Positions 53,938-62,838 of a DNA stretch of 64,000 bases are shown here, piece by piece. The DNA is from CAVQUE01 sp046290435 (GTDB taxonomy: Bacteria; Actinomycetota; Acidimicrobiia; Acidimicrobiales; UBA8592). Positions within the stretch are counted from its first letter, which is position 1. Every line of letters begins with the position of its first letter. The notes below the pieces were generated by a model. The model had not been told where the DNA came from. It did no database searches and was given only the letters and a program-made list of their open reading frames with translations. The DNA lies in assembly GCA_046290435.1 (NCBI GenBank), contig JBKAGO010000051.1:1-64000 (forward strand), in the 5' to 3' direction. A program made the translations under genes and the position numbers.

Positions 53938-55317
53938 ATGCGTCGGGTCGCCCAGCTGATCGCCACCGGGGCCGGCTGGATGTCCCGTCGTGCCGGGCGC
54001 GGCGGGGGCACGAGCCTGCCGGGCATGGTGCTGTTGCGGATGCGGCCACGCGCCGCCGAGGAGCTCTCGGGCGGCCTGACCCGGGGTTCGGTTGCCATCT
54101 CGGCCACCAACGGCAAGACCACCACGGCACGCCTGGTTCGCTCGGTGCTCGATGCCGAGGGGATGGCCGTCGTCGCCAACTCGGCCGGGGCCAATCTGTT
54201 GACCGGCGTCACCGCCGCGCTGCTCGATGCGTCGCGCCGCCGGTCGGGGCCGCCGGCCGAGATCGGTCTCTTCGAGGTCGACGAGGCTGCGTTGCCCGCC
54301 GTCGTCGACCAGGTGCACCCGAGCGTCGTCGTGCTGATGAACCTGTTCCGCGATCAGCTCGATCGTTACGGCGAGCTCGAGACGCTGCTGGTGCGGTGGC
54401 GCACGATGATCGCCTCGCTCGACGATCACACCACCCTGGTCCTCAACGCCGACGATCCGGCCACGGCGGTGCTCGGCCTGGAGCGGGAGCGGGTGCTGAC
54501 CTTCGGTGTCGACGACCCCGCCGTCGACCGCCACACCCTCGCCCACGCTGCCGACTCAACCCATTGCCCGCGCTGTGACGAGCCGCTCGTCTACGACCTG
54601 ATCACCATCGGCCACCAGGGCCACTGGCGCTGCACCAGCTGTGGGCTCCACCGCCAGGCTCCCGACATCGCGGCCACCGTCGTGACCCTCGACGGCGTCG
54701 ACGGGGTGGCCCTGACGGCCCGCACCCCCGACGGTCCCGTCGACGTGCGGGTCGCCCTCCCCGGGCTCCACAACGCCTACAACGTCCTGGCGGCGCTGGG
54801 CACCGCCATCGCCCTGGGGTTCGACGCCGCCGACGCGGCGAAGGCGCTCGGCACCACCAAGGCGGCCTTCGGCCGGGCCGAACACGTCGAGATCGACGGC
54901 CGGCGGCTCATGTTGCTGCTGGCCAAGAACCCGGCGGGCGCCAACGAGAACATCCGCACCGTGCTGGGCGACCCCGAGCCCGTCCAGGTGATGGTGATGC
55001 TGAACGACCGCACCGCCGACGGGCGTGACGTGTCGTGGATCTGGGATGTCGATCACGAGCCGCTGTTCGACCGGCTCGCCCACCTCGTCGTGGCCGGCGA
55101 CCGGGCCGAGGACCTCGCGCTGCGCTTCCGCTATGGCGGGCTGCCCACCGATGGCGTCGTGGTCGAACGCGACACCGCCCGGGCGCTCGATGCCCTGGTT
55201 GCGGCCACCCCGGTCGGCGGCACCGCCTACGTCCTGCCGACCTACACCGCCATGCTCGACCTGCGGGCCGAGCTTGTCCGCCGCGGCGTCGCCCAGGCCT
55301 TCTGGGAGGATTCGTGA
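53938..55317 (+). CDS. murT: lipid II isoglutaminyl synthase, Mur-ligase subunit MurT
   Basis: A 459-residue Mur-ligase homologue that with GatD amidates the alpha-carboxyl of D-Glu in lipid II. ATP site ISATNGKTTTARLV, then LFEVDEAALP and NLFRDQLDRYGE. A four-Cys zinc ribbon (CPRCDEPL, CTSCGLH) inserted in the central domain is typical of MurT. The C-terminal domain reads LLAKNPAGANENIRTV and contains the DUF1727-type region. It overlaps gatD by one base (TGATG), as expected for an obligate heterodimer. Confidence 0.96.
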   Translation: MRRVAQLIATGAGWMSRRAGRGGGTSLPGMVLLRMRPRAAEELSGGLTRGSVAISATNGKTTTARLVRSVLDAEGMAVVANSAGANLLTGVTAALLDASRRRSGPPAEIGLFEVDEAALPAVVDQVHPSVVVLMNLFRDQLDRYGELETLLVRWRTMIASLDDHTTLVLNADDPATAVLGLERERVLTFGVDDPAVDRHTLAHAADSTHCPRCDEPLVYDLITIGHQGHWRCTSCGLHRQAPDIAATVVTLDGVDGVALTARTPDGPVDVRVALPGLHNAYNVLAALGTAIALGFDAADAAKALGTTKAAFGRAEHVEIDGRRLMLLLAKNPAGANENIRTVLGDPEPVQVMVMLNDRTADGRDVSWIWDVDHEPLFDRLAHLVVAGDRAEDLALRFRYGGLPTDGVVVERDTARALDALVAATPVGGTAYVLPTYTAMLDLRAELVRRGVAQAFWEDS

Positions 55318-56069
55318 TGTCGACATCGACGCCGACGGTGCGGCTGTGCCACCTGTACCCCCACGAGATGAACATCTACGCCGACCGAGGCAACATCGCC
55401 GTGTTCCGGCGACGCCTCGAATGGCGGGGCCTGGCGTTCGAGATCACCGAGGCCGGTCCCGGCGACGCCATCGATCCCGGGGCCCACGACCTCTACTACC
55501 TCGGCGGCGGCCAGGACCGCGACCAGCGGATCGTCGCCCAGGACCTGGCGGCCACCAAGGCCGATGCGCTGCGGTCGGCCGCCGACGACGGCGCCGCGTT
55601 CTTGTGGGTGTGCGGCGGCATCCAGCTCGCCGGTGCGGGCTACACCGACGCCGACGGGCACCGCCTGCCCGGCGTCGGCATCTTGGACCTCGACACCGAG
55701 GCGGGCGACACCCGCCTGATCGGCGACCTGGTCATCGAGGCCACCCTCGACGACGAGACCCGCACCGTCGTGGGCTACGAGAACCATGGCGGGCGCACCC
55801 GTCTCGGGCCCGACGCTCGACCCCTCGGCCGGGTCGTGAAGGGTCACGGCAACGACGGCATGAGCGGCTTCGAGGGCGCGGTCCAACAGCGCGTGATCGG
55901 GACCTATCTGCACGGGCCGCTGCTGCCGAAGAACCCATGGCTGGCCGACACGTTGCTGGGTTGGGCGCTCGATCACGCCGGAGAGAGTCCCGATCTCGAG
56001 CTCCTCGACGACACCCTCGAGGAGCGGGCCCATTCCGTCGCTGTGGCCCGCGCGGGCGTCGAGCGCTGA
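55317..56069 (+). CDS. gatD: lipid II isoglutaminyl synthase, glutaminase subunit GatD
   Basis: A 250-residue class I glutamine amidotransferase of the CobB/CobQ-like group that supplies ammonia to MurT. Features are LCHLYPHEMNIYADRGNI, YYLGGGQDRDQ, nucleophile Cys in WVCGGIQLAG, and His in GTYLHGPLLPKNP. ATG 55317 has GGGAGGA 6 nt upstream and overlaps the murT stop. Confidence 0.96.
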   Translation: MSTSTPTVRLCHLYPHEMNIYADRGNIAVFRRRLEWRGLAFEITEAGPGDAIDPGAHDLYYLGGGQDRDQRIVAQDLAATKADALRSAADDGAAFLWVCGGIQLAGAGYTDADGHRLPGVGILDLDTEAGDTRLIGDLVIEATLDDETRTVVGYENHGGRTRLGPDARPLGRVVKGHGNDGMSGFEGAVQQRVIGTYLHGPLLPKNPWLADTLLGWALDHAGESPDLELLDDTLEERAHSVAVARAGVER

Positions 56070-56237
56070 CGAGCACCGACCCCCACCACCCGCGGCCGAT
56101 GCGCCTCGGTACCCCCTGCCCGACCTCCCGACGGTCATGGGTAAAAGCGCCACAAACGTACGGCCGGGCCCAGGGCTCGTTCCCTGCTGCGCCTGCTGGC
56201 TGTACCTTGGGGGCCGTCATGTCGGATGAGGACCCCC

Positions 56238-57185
56238 ATGCCTGATCGCTATTCGTATTCGAGCCCCTGGGCGGGCGGCAACCAACCATGGTTCCGTATC
56301 GGCCAGCTCGACGTCACCACCACCGTCGCCGTCATCGGCCTCGGTGTGATCTCGATGGTCATCTGGGCGATCGAAGGAGCGCAACGCACCTTCTCGCGCC
56401 AGCTGTACCTGATTCCCGAGGAGTTCGGGGGTTTCGGCAGCGTGCTCGAGGGCCAGATCTGGCGCCTGATCACCTGGCCCATCCCCAACGAGCCCGACAT
56501 CTGGACGATCCTGCTCTTCGCGATCTTCTACATACTGGGCAACCAACTCGAGAACCTGATCGGCCGCACCCAGTTCCTGTGGTTCCTGGTCGCTCTCACG
56601 GTGTTCCCCGCCCTGATGGTGACGCTCTTCGATGCCATCTCCACCAACGGACCCGCCGACATCATCTTCGGTCTGCGGTTCGTGCAGTTGGGTGTGCTGC
56701 TGGCCTTCGTGGCCCAGTACCCCACCGCTCGCTTCTGGCCCGGCATCCCCGCATGGATCCTCGGCGCCGTCGTCGTGGGCCTCGACTTCCTCCAGTACCT
56801 CGGCAACCGCAGCGACCTCGGCCTGGTCGCACTGTTCACGACGGTCGCCGTGTCTCTCATCGGTATCCGTTCCTTCGGCCACGCCGACGAGCTCCCGTGG
56901 GTACCGCGCATCGCGCTGCCCTCCTTCGTCACCGGGGAGAATCGGCCCAGCCGACCGGCATCGGGGTCGGGCGGTGGGGGCGGACGCTCGAAGAGCCGCC
57001 GCCGCAAGGGCCGGTCCAACCTGTCCGCGGTGCCGTCGGCGGCGCCGCGTGACGACATGGCCGAGATGGAGATCGACGCGTTACTCGACCAAGTCGCCGA
57101 CCAGGGTCTCGACTCCCTCACCAAAGAGCAGCGCAAGCGCCTCGAGGAGCACAGCAAGCGCCTCCGCAAGAAGCGCGACGGCTGA
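56238..57185 (+). CDS. rhomboid-like membrane protein lacking the protease motif
   Basis: A 315-residue polytopic membrane protein with about five to six TM helices. Rhomboid-fold hallmarks are present (QIWRLITWPIPNEP near the first loop, then paired helices). The catalytic GxSG is absent; the corresponding segment reads ADIIFGLRFVQLGVLLAF. That makes it a probable pseudoprotease (derlin/iRhom-like). A basic linker (SKSRRRKGRSN) and a C-terminal helical tail LLDQVADQGLDSLTKEQRKR follow, a tail seen on many bacterial rhomboid relatives. ATG 56238 has GAGGA upstream and is preferred over ATG 56226. Confidence 0.8.
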   Translation: MPDRYSYSSPWAGGNQPWFRIGQLDVTTTVAVIGLGVISMVIWAIEGAQRTFSRQLYLIPEEFGGFGSVLEGQIWRLITWPIPNEPDIWTILLFAIFYILGNQLENLIGRTQFLWFLVALTVFPALMVTLFDAISTNGPADIIFGLRFVQLGVLLAFVAQYPTARFWPGIPAWILGAVVVGLDFLQYLGNRSDLGLVALFTTVAVSLIGIRSFGHADELPWVPRIALPSFVTGENRPSRPASGSGGGGGRSKSRRRKGRSNLSAVPSAAPRDDMAEMEIDALLDQVADQGLDSLTKEQRKRLEEHSKRLRKKRDG

Positions 57186-57367
57186 TCGGCTGCGGCCTGC
57201 AGCCCTTTCGCCGGCGCTCGCCGGGTCGCCATGACGGCGTCCCCGCACGGCATGCCGGCTGCGGCGCCACCGCCCGCCGCCGCCGACACCGACACCGACG
57301 CACCGACCGCTCTGGCATCATCGCCCCCCCCCGCACAGTCCCCCGACGCCGATCCGACAGGACACCG

Positions 57368-58126
57368 ATGGCCGACCACGACGATCACTGGCTCGCCGCC
57401 GAGCTCGCCACCTCGGCAGGAGAGCTGCTGCTCGCGCTGCGCGCCGACCTGAGCGACGAGGGGGTGTCGTCCGCCGAGATGAAGGACGCCGGCGACAAGG
57501 CCAGCCACGACCACATCATGGCCTCGCTGGCCGAGCGCCGTCCCCACGATGCCGTTCTGTCCGAAGAGGGCAAGGACGACGCTGCCCGCCTTGGTGCCGA
57601 CCGGGTGTGGATCGTGGATCCCCTCGACGGCACTCGCGAGTTCGGCGAGGTCCCGCGTACCGACTGGGCGGTGCACATCGCCCTCGTCGAAGACGGCGTG
57701 CCCACCGCAGGAGCGGTCGCGCTGCCCGGGCGGCGGCTCACGCTCTCGACAGCCGAACCCGCAGTGCTGCCCGCAGCCCACGGTGGTCCCCCACGGGTGA
57801 TCTGCAGCCGGACGCGCCCCGGTCCCGCCGCCGAGACCGTCGTCGCCGCCCTCGGTGGCGAGCTGGTCACCATGGGCTCGGCCGGCGCCAAGACCATGGC
57901 CGTGCTCCTCGGCGAGGCCGACATCTACCCCCACACCGGCGGGCAGTACGAATGGGACTCCTGCGCCCCGGTGGCCGTCGCCCGTGCAGCCGGCCTCCAC
58001 GCCAGCCGTCTCGACGGATCGGCGCTGCGGTACAACCAGGCCGACGTCTACCTGCCGGATCTGCTGGTCTGTCGACCGGAACTGCTCGAGGCCACCCTCG
58101 CCGCCCTCGCCGCCGCCGACGGGTAG
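57368..58126 (+). CDS. cysQ: 3'(2'),5'-bisphosphate nucleotidase CysQ (IMPase family)
   Basis: A 252-residue Mg-dependent phosphatase of the inositol-monophosphatase fold. Metal and catalytic residues are in AVLSEEGKDD, VWIVDPLDGTREF and GGQYEWDSCAPVAVA. The conserved tail HASRLDGSALRYNQADVYLP follows mycobacterial CysQ closely, as recalled. It likely recycles 3'-phosphoadenosine phosphate (PAP) from sulfate assimilation, and may also act on inositol-1-phosphate. ATG 57368 has AGGA 6 nt upstream. Confidence 0.9.
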   Translation: MADHDDHWLAAELATSAGELLLALRADLSDEGVSSAEMKDAGDKASHDHIMASLAERRPHDAVLSEEGKDDAARLGADRVWIVDPLDGTREFGEVPRTDWAVHIALVEDGVPTAGAVALPGRRLTLSTAEPAVLPAAHGGPPRVICSRTRPGPAAETVVAALGGELVTMGSAGAKTMAVLLGEADIYPHTGGQYEWDSCAPVAVARAAGLHASRLDGSALRYNQADVYLPDLLVCRPELLEATLAALAAADG

Positions 58127-58179
58127 GCCCCACGAACACAAACGTCGACCGGGGCTGCGCGACATCCCCTACGAGCTGG

Positions 58180-58185
58180 GACAAT
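58180..58185 (+). promoter_or_regulatory. -10-like hexamer, leaderless type (UbiB-like kinase)
   Basis: GACAAT ends 8 nt before GTG 58194 and favours that codon as the start. Confidence 0.35.
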
Positions 58186-58193
58186 CGACGACT

Positions 58194-59891
58194 GTGACTG
58201 CTTCGACGCCCACCACCGACGACGTCCCCGCTAGCGGTTCGACCGGAGACGACGCCGCCGCCCTCGCCGACACGGCTGCCACCGGCGCCCTCTCCGACGA
58301 GGCCGCCCCGCGGCTCGAGCGGGTCGGCTCGTTCAGCGAGGTGCCGCCGTGGCGGCTCCCCACCTCCGAGCTCGCCTGGCAGCGCAACATCGACGTCCGC
58401 CGGATGGTCGCGCGCCGTCGGGTACCCGAGCTCACTGCGGCCCGCAAGATACCGCCGGGGCCTCGGGTGGTGCGCGTCGTGCGCGAGGTCGGCGGGGCCG
58501 TCGTCGCCTGGCGCCTGAAGGAACGCAAGCAGGGCGGGTCGGCGTCGCGTGCGGGCATCGCCCGGCGCCTGCGCATCGCCGCCGAACGTCTCGGGCCCAC
58601 CTACATCAAGCTCGGTCAGATCATCTCGAGCGGCGACGGCATCTTCCCGGCCGAGCTGGTCGCCGAGTTCAAGCTGTGCCGCGACCAGGTCCCGGCCGAG
58701 TCCTTCGACGTGGTCCGCTCGGTCGTCGAGGCCGAACTGGACCGACCGCTCACCGAGGTGTTCGCCGAGTTCGATCGCACGCCCCTCGCAGCTGCGTCCA
58801 TCGCGCAGGTGCACCGGGCGATCCTGCGCGAGGGCCCCGACGGGCACCCCGTCGAGGTCGTGGTCAAGGTGCAGCGGCCCACGGTCGCCCCGCTGGTGTC
58901 GCTCGATCTGCGGGTCATGGCCTGGTTGGCCCCGTTCCTCGTCGGCCGCATCCCGATCACGGCGTTGGCCAACCCGCCGGCGCTCGTCGAGGTGTTCGCC
59001 CAGACCATCGTCGAGGAGCTCGACTTCCGTCTCGAGGCCCAGAACATGCTCGACGTCGCCGAGTCGTTCGAGGCGCTCGGCCAGACCGGTTTCGTCATCC
59101 CGCGTCCCCATCCCGAGCTCGTCACCCGCCGGATGCTCGTGATGGAGCGTCTGCACGGTTTCGACTTCGACGAGGTTCCCGAGATCCGGGCTGCGGGCAT
59201 CGACACCCATGCGCTGGTGCGCAACTGGATGATCGGCTTCTTCGAGGGCTGCATGATCCACGGCGTCTTCCACGGCGACCTGCACGGCGGCAACCTCTTC
59301 GTCATGGACAACGGCAAGACGGCGCTGTTGGACTTCGGCATCACCGGTCGTCTCAGCCAGCCCCGCCGGGTGGCGTTCCTGCGGCTGCTGGTGGCCTCGA
59401 CCATGAACGACGTACGGGGCCAGCTCGCCGCGGTGCGCGATCTCGGGGCGCTGCCGGCCGACACCGACCTCGAGGCGGTCATCGACGACCTCGGCCTCGA
59501 CGGCCCGCCGATCGATCCGACCAAGCTCACACGCGACGAGCTGGTCGTCGAGATGAACCGGGTGGTCAAAGCGCTGCTGGGCTACGGGGCCCGCATGCCC
59601 AAGGAACTGATGTTGTTCGCGAAGAACATGGTGTTCCTCGATGCCGCCATCGCCAACCTGGCCCCCGATGTCGACCTGTTCGCCGAGATCACCCATCTGG
59701 CCACGTACTTCGCCACCACCCACGGGCAGCGCATCGCCGCCGAGGTGGGCATGAACCCAGAGGAGTACGACCTCGACCTCACGGCCGTGAAGGGTTCGTT
59801 CGGTGTCGATCCGTCGACCGAGTCGCTGACCTACCGCGACCTGCAGGAGCGGCGGGACCTGATCCGCAAGCGCCTCGGCAACCGGGCCTGA
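58194..59891 (+). CDS. UbiB/AarF/ABC1-family atypical kinase
   Basis: A 565-residue protein of the ABC1/ADCK family. An unstructured acidic leader of ~60 residues precedes the kinase-like core: KLGQIISSGDG (KxGQ inhibitory motif), AAASIAQVHRAIL (Ala-rich loop), VVVKVQRP (Lys), EELDFRLEAQNM (ExD), FHGDLHGGNLFV (catalytic loop) and LLDFGITGRL (DFG). UbiB supports ubiquinone or other isoprenoid-lipid metabolism; in an actinobacterium a menaquinone or lipid role is more likely. There is no evident C-terminal TM pair. The start is GTG 58194. Confidence 0.9.
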   Translation: MTASTPTTDDVPASGSTGDDAAALADTAATGALSDEAAPRLERVGSFSEVPPWRLPTSELAWQRNIDVRRMVARRRVPELTAARKIPPGPRVVRVVREVGGAVVAWRLKERKQGGSASRAGIARRLRIAAERLGPTYIKLGQIISSGDGIFPAELVAEFKLCRDQVPAESFDVVRSVVEAELDRPLTEVFAEFDRTPLAAASIAQVHRAILREGPDGHPVEVVVKVQRPTVAPLVSLDLRVMAWLAPFLVGRIPITALANPPALVEVFAQTIVEELDFRLEAQNMLDVAESFEALGQTGFVIPRPHPELVTRRMLVMERLHGFDFDEVPEIRAAGIDTHALVRNWMIGFFEGCMIHGVFHGDLHGGNLFVMDNGKTALLDFGITGRLSQPRRVAFLRLLVASTMNDVRGQLAAVRDLGALPADTDLEAVIDDLGLDGPPIDPTKLTRDELVVEMNRVVKALLGYGARMPKELMLFAKNMVFLDAAIANLAPDVDLFAEITHLATYFATTHGQRIAAEVGMNPEEYDLDLTAVKGSFGVDPSTESLTYRDLQERRDLIRKRLGNRA

Positions 59892-59944
59892 GCCCGATCG
59901 CCGCGCATCCCGGCGAGCCCCGGGCGGCGAGCCTGGGCTGGCGG

Positions 59945-62014
59945 TCAGGGACCGATCGCCGTGAGGATCGGCTCAACCAGGGCGTCGACGGCAGCGTCTC
60001 GCACCTCGGGCGGGTGCTGCAACACGACGAACAGGGTCGTCCCATCGGATTCGGCGACGTAGACGTCGATGATCGAACCGGGGACCGCGATCTCGTAGCG
60101 TGACCAGATCCTGCTGTCCAGCGTGAAGGTGTCGATCAGCTCCGGTTCGTCGCCGAGCATGCCCAGCTGATCGACCAGCAGATCGGCGACCTCGCCGTCG
60201 ATGACCTGCTGGAGCACCGCCGACGACGTCAGCAGGTTGTCCTGGCGGGTGAAGCTGCCGTCGGGCCCGGCTTCCCAACCGACGGGCGCCACGCCGCTGG
60301 CGGAGAAGATCCCGGACTCGTACGAGAAGGGCTCGAAGGCGACGTCGGCGAAGACATCGGGCGCCCATGCCGGTTCGGCGACGTCGTCGACGCAACCCGT
60401 GTCGACCGGCGCGGTCGGATCCGACAGGAACGCTGCGGCGATCTGCTGGGCGCACTCGTCGACCATGGCGCCATGGCCGGTGTGGGGCAGTTCGACGAAG
60501 GTGGCGGCGGACAGCCCGGCGAGCAACGCCTCGCCGTCGGCGGGCGGGGTGACGGGGTCATAGGAGCCGGCCAGGACCAGCGCCGGGATGTCGCTCTGCA
60601 CCAGCTCGTCCTCGACAGGAGCGGCTTCGCCGGTGTCGAAGGCGGTGCAGATGTCGTCGACGAACGTTGCGAAGTCCGGCTGGGGCGCCAGCTGGTCGTA
60701 GCGCTCGTTGCCGGTGACGCCGGCCTCACGATCCTCGGAGGTCTCGAACGGCGTCTCCTCGTGGCAGACGACGCTCCAGTAGGTGCCGATCGAGACGAAG
60801 GCGGCGTTGGCGATCTGGATGCCGACGAGCGAGGACAACCCGGCGACGTCGCCGTTCTCGAGCTGGGCGATCATCTCGGGGAGTGCGGCGAAGGTGCTCT
60901 TGGAGTACAAGGCCTGGAAGCCGAGGCCCATGAGGTCTTCGCCGTCGACGAGCACGTCGTAGCGCTCGGCGGTGAGCGGATCGATCGTCTCGAACGTCAG
61001 CGGCTCGGCATCGAGCTGGTCGACCATGGCGAACCAGCGCTCCTCGAAGTCCGGATATGCGGCGTTGCATGCCGTGCTGGCGGCGCAGCCGTCGAAGAGC
61101 ACCTCGTAGGCTCGCTGGGCGGTCTGGGGGGTATCGGACTGGGGGGCGCGGTCGATGGCGAGAACCGAGTCCAAGATGACCGACCGTATGCCCTCGGGGT
61201 GGACGCGCATGAGCGTCTGAGCCAGGCGGGTGCCGTAGGAGAGTCCGAACACGTCCCAGGTGTCGTGGTCGAGGGCACGTCGCAGCGCCTCGATGTCGTT
61301 GGCGCTCGCGACGCTGTTGTAGCCCTCGGTGTCGATGTCGGCGCGGTCGAGGCGTTCGGCACACTCGGTGTAGGGGCCGATGGCGGCGTCGAACTCCTCG
61401 TCGGTGGACAGATCCTGGTCGAGCAGTTCGAGGTCGAGCTCGAGCACCTCGTTGCACTGCAGCGACGGATCCGAGGGGCCCGTGCCGCGCTGCGCGACGA
61501 CGATGATGTCGCGATCCGGTGCCAGACCGCCGAAGAGCTGGTCGAAGCTCACTGCGATGTTGGTGAGGGGGTCGCCGCCGGGTCCGCCCTCGAGATACAC
61601 CACCGGTGGTTCGTCGTTGGGCCCAGCCGAGAAGATCCCCACGTGGAGCTCGACGGTGTCGGCCTCGGTGTCGTCGGTCAGGTCCCAGCGTTCGGGGACC
61701 TCGAGCCAGCCGCAGCTGGTGTTGACCGTGACGGGCGGCGCGAACTCGCAGTCGGCGTCACGCCAGGCGAACCGGCCGGCGAGAGCATCGTCACCGCCGG
61801 CGGCGGTGCCATCGCCGTCGGTGGAACCCGGATCGCCGTCACCGCTATCGGCTCCGTCGGTCTGGCCGTCGATGGCCTCGCCCGACGCGGGGTCGGCGTC
61901 GTCGGAACAGGCTCCGAGGACGACGAGCACGCCGAGGCCGAGCGCAACGGCAAAGCGGCGAGACCGCCACAGCGGAGGGGGCGCGTGAGATTCGACGGTC
62001 GAGGTGGGGGGCAT
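59945..62014 (-). CDS. secreted lipoprotein alpha/beta-hydrolase, tripeptidyl-peptidase-like (TAP C-terminal domain)
   Basis: A 689-residue exported hydrolase. Signal peptide with lipobox VLGAC (Cys36), then an Asp/Gly-rich linker (~38-80). The hydrolase core has EGGPGGDP (oxyanion loop), FGLSYGTRLAQTL (nucleophile Ser), GSYDPVTPP (Asp) and LPHTGHGAMVDECAQ (His), as in Streptomyces TAP/SlpD-type proteases and related esterases. Paired Cys suggest disulphides. A ~120-residue C-terminal extension (~570-689) of mixed strands has no match I recognise. ATG 62014 is preferred; an in-frame Met at 62044 gives a longer leader. Confidence 0.88.
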   Translation of the reverse strand: MPPTSTVESHAPPPLWRSRRFAVALGLGVLVVLGACSDDADPASGEAIDGQTDGADSGDGDPGSTDGDGTAAGGDDALAGRFAWRDADCEFAPPVTVNTSCGWLEVPERWDLTDDTEADTVELHVGIFSAGPNDEPPVVYLEGGPGGDPLTNIAVSFDQLFGGLAPDRDIIVVAQRGTGPSDPSLQCNEVLELDLELLDQDLSTDEEFDAAIGPYTECAERLDRADIDTEGYNSVASANDIEALRRALDHDTWDVFGLSYGTRLAQTLMRVHPEGIRSVILDSVLAIDRAPQSDTPQTAQRAYEVLFDGCAASTACNAAYPDFEERWFAMVDQLDAEPLTFETIDPLTAERYDVLVDGEDLMGLGFQALYSKSTFAALPEMIAQLENGDVAGLSSLVGIQIANAAFVSIGTYWSVVCHEETPFETSEDREAGVTGNERYDQLAPQPDFATFVDDICTAFDTGEAAPVEDELVQSDIPALVLAGSYDPVTPPADGEALLAGLSAATFVELPHTGHGAMVDECAQQIAAAFLSDPTAPVDTGCVDDVAEPAWAPDVFADVAFEPFSYESGIFSASGVAPVGWEAGPDGSFTRQDNLLTSSAVLQQVIDGEVADLLVDQLGMLGDEPELIDTFTLDSRIWSRYEIAVPGSIIDVYVAESDGTTLFVVLQHPPEVRDAAVDALVEPILTAIGP

Positions 62015-62070
62015 CGCCAAAATGTGCCACAACGGCGAGCCCACCGGGGGTCAGAACGGGCCACAACCCC

Positions 62071-62076
62071 TACGAT
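62071..62076 (+). promoter_or_regulatory. -10 hexamer, leaderless type (nucS)
   Basis: TACGAT ends 8 nt before ATG 62085. Confidence 0.55.
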
Positions 62077-62084
62077 GTCGGGCC

Positions 62085-62744
62085 ATGCGCCTCGTCATCG
62101 CCCGCTGCTCGGTGGACTACGACGGGCGGCTCAGTGCCCACCTGCCCATGGCCGACCGGCTGATCATGGTCAAGGCCGACGGCTGCGTGGCCATCCACGC
62201 CGACGGCGGTGCCTACAAGCCGCTCAACTGGATGAATGCACCCAACCGCCTCATCGAGGGCGAGGGCCACTGGACTGTCACCAACCCCAAGGGCGAGAAG
62301 CTCACCATCACGATGGAGATGGTGTACTCCGACACCGCCCACGATCTCGGGGTCGATCCGGGACTGCAGAAGGACGGCGTCGAGGCACATCTGCAGAAGC
62401 TGCTGGCCGCGGCACCCCAGAGCATCGAGGCCGGCTTCCGGCTGGTACGTCGGGAGTTCCCGACCGACATCGGCCCTGTCGATCTGTTGTGCCGCGATGT
62501 CGACGGCAATGCCGTGGCCATCGAGGTGAAGCGCCGGGGCGAGATCGACGGCGTCGAACAGCTCACCCGCTACCTCGACTACCTCAACCGCGACCCGTCG
62601 CTGCGGCCCGTGCGGGGCGTGTTCGTGGCCCAGGAGATCAAGCCGCAGGCCAAGACCCTGGCCGGCGACCGCGACATCGCCTGCGTCGAGATCGACTACG
62701 ACGAACTGCGCGGCATCGAGTCGAACGAACTCCGCCTGTTCTGA
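62085..62744 (+). CDS. nucS: mismatch-specific endonuclease NucS (EndoMS)
   Basis: A 219-residue nuclease of the non-canonical mismatch-repair pathway that replaces MutS/MutL in most actinobacteria. The N-terminal DNA-binding domain starts RLVIARCSVDYDGRLSAHLP. The C-terminal PD-(D/E)xK nuclease has GPVDLLCRD, AIEVKRRGEIDGVEQLTRYL and a terminal ELRLF, which fits the short beta-clamp-binding tail of NucS. It is divergent from the hydrolase gene. Confidence 0.97.
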   Translation: MRLVIARCSVDYDGRLSAHLPMADRLIMVKADGCVAIHADGGAYKPLNWMNAPNRLIEGEGHWTVTNPKGEKLTITMEMVYSDTAHDLGVDPGLQKDGVEAHLQKLLAAAPQSIEAGFRLVRREFPTDIGPVDLLCRDVDGNAVAIEVKRRGEIDGVEQLTRYLDYLNRDPSLRPVRGVFVAQEIKPQAKTLAGDRDIACVEIDYDELRGIESNELRLF

Positions 62745-62838
62745 CGCTCGGGCGGAGTGCACACCTCGCTGCTGCGCCGAGTGCCACCACCCAGGGTGGC
62801 GGCGAACCTAGCATAGGGTGATCGACGGTTCGGACGAC

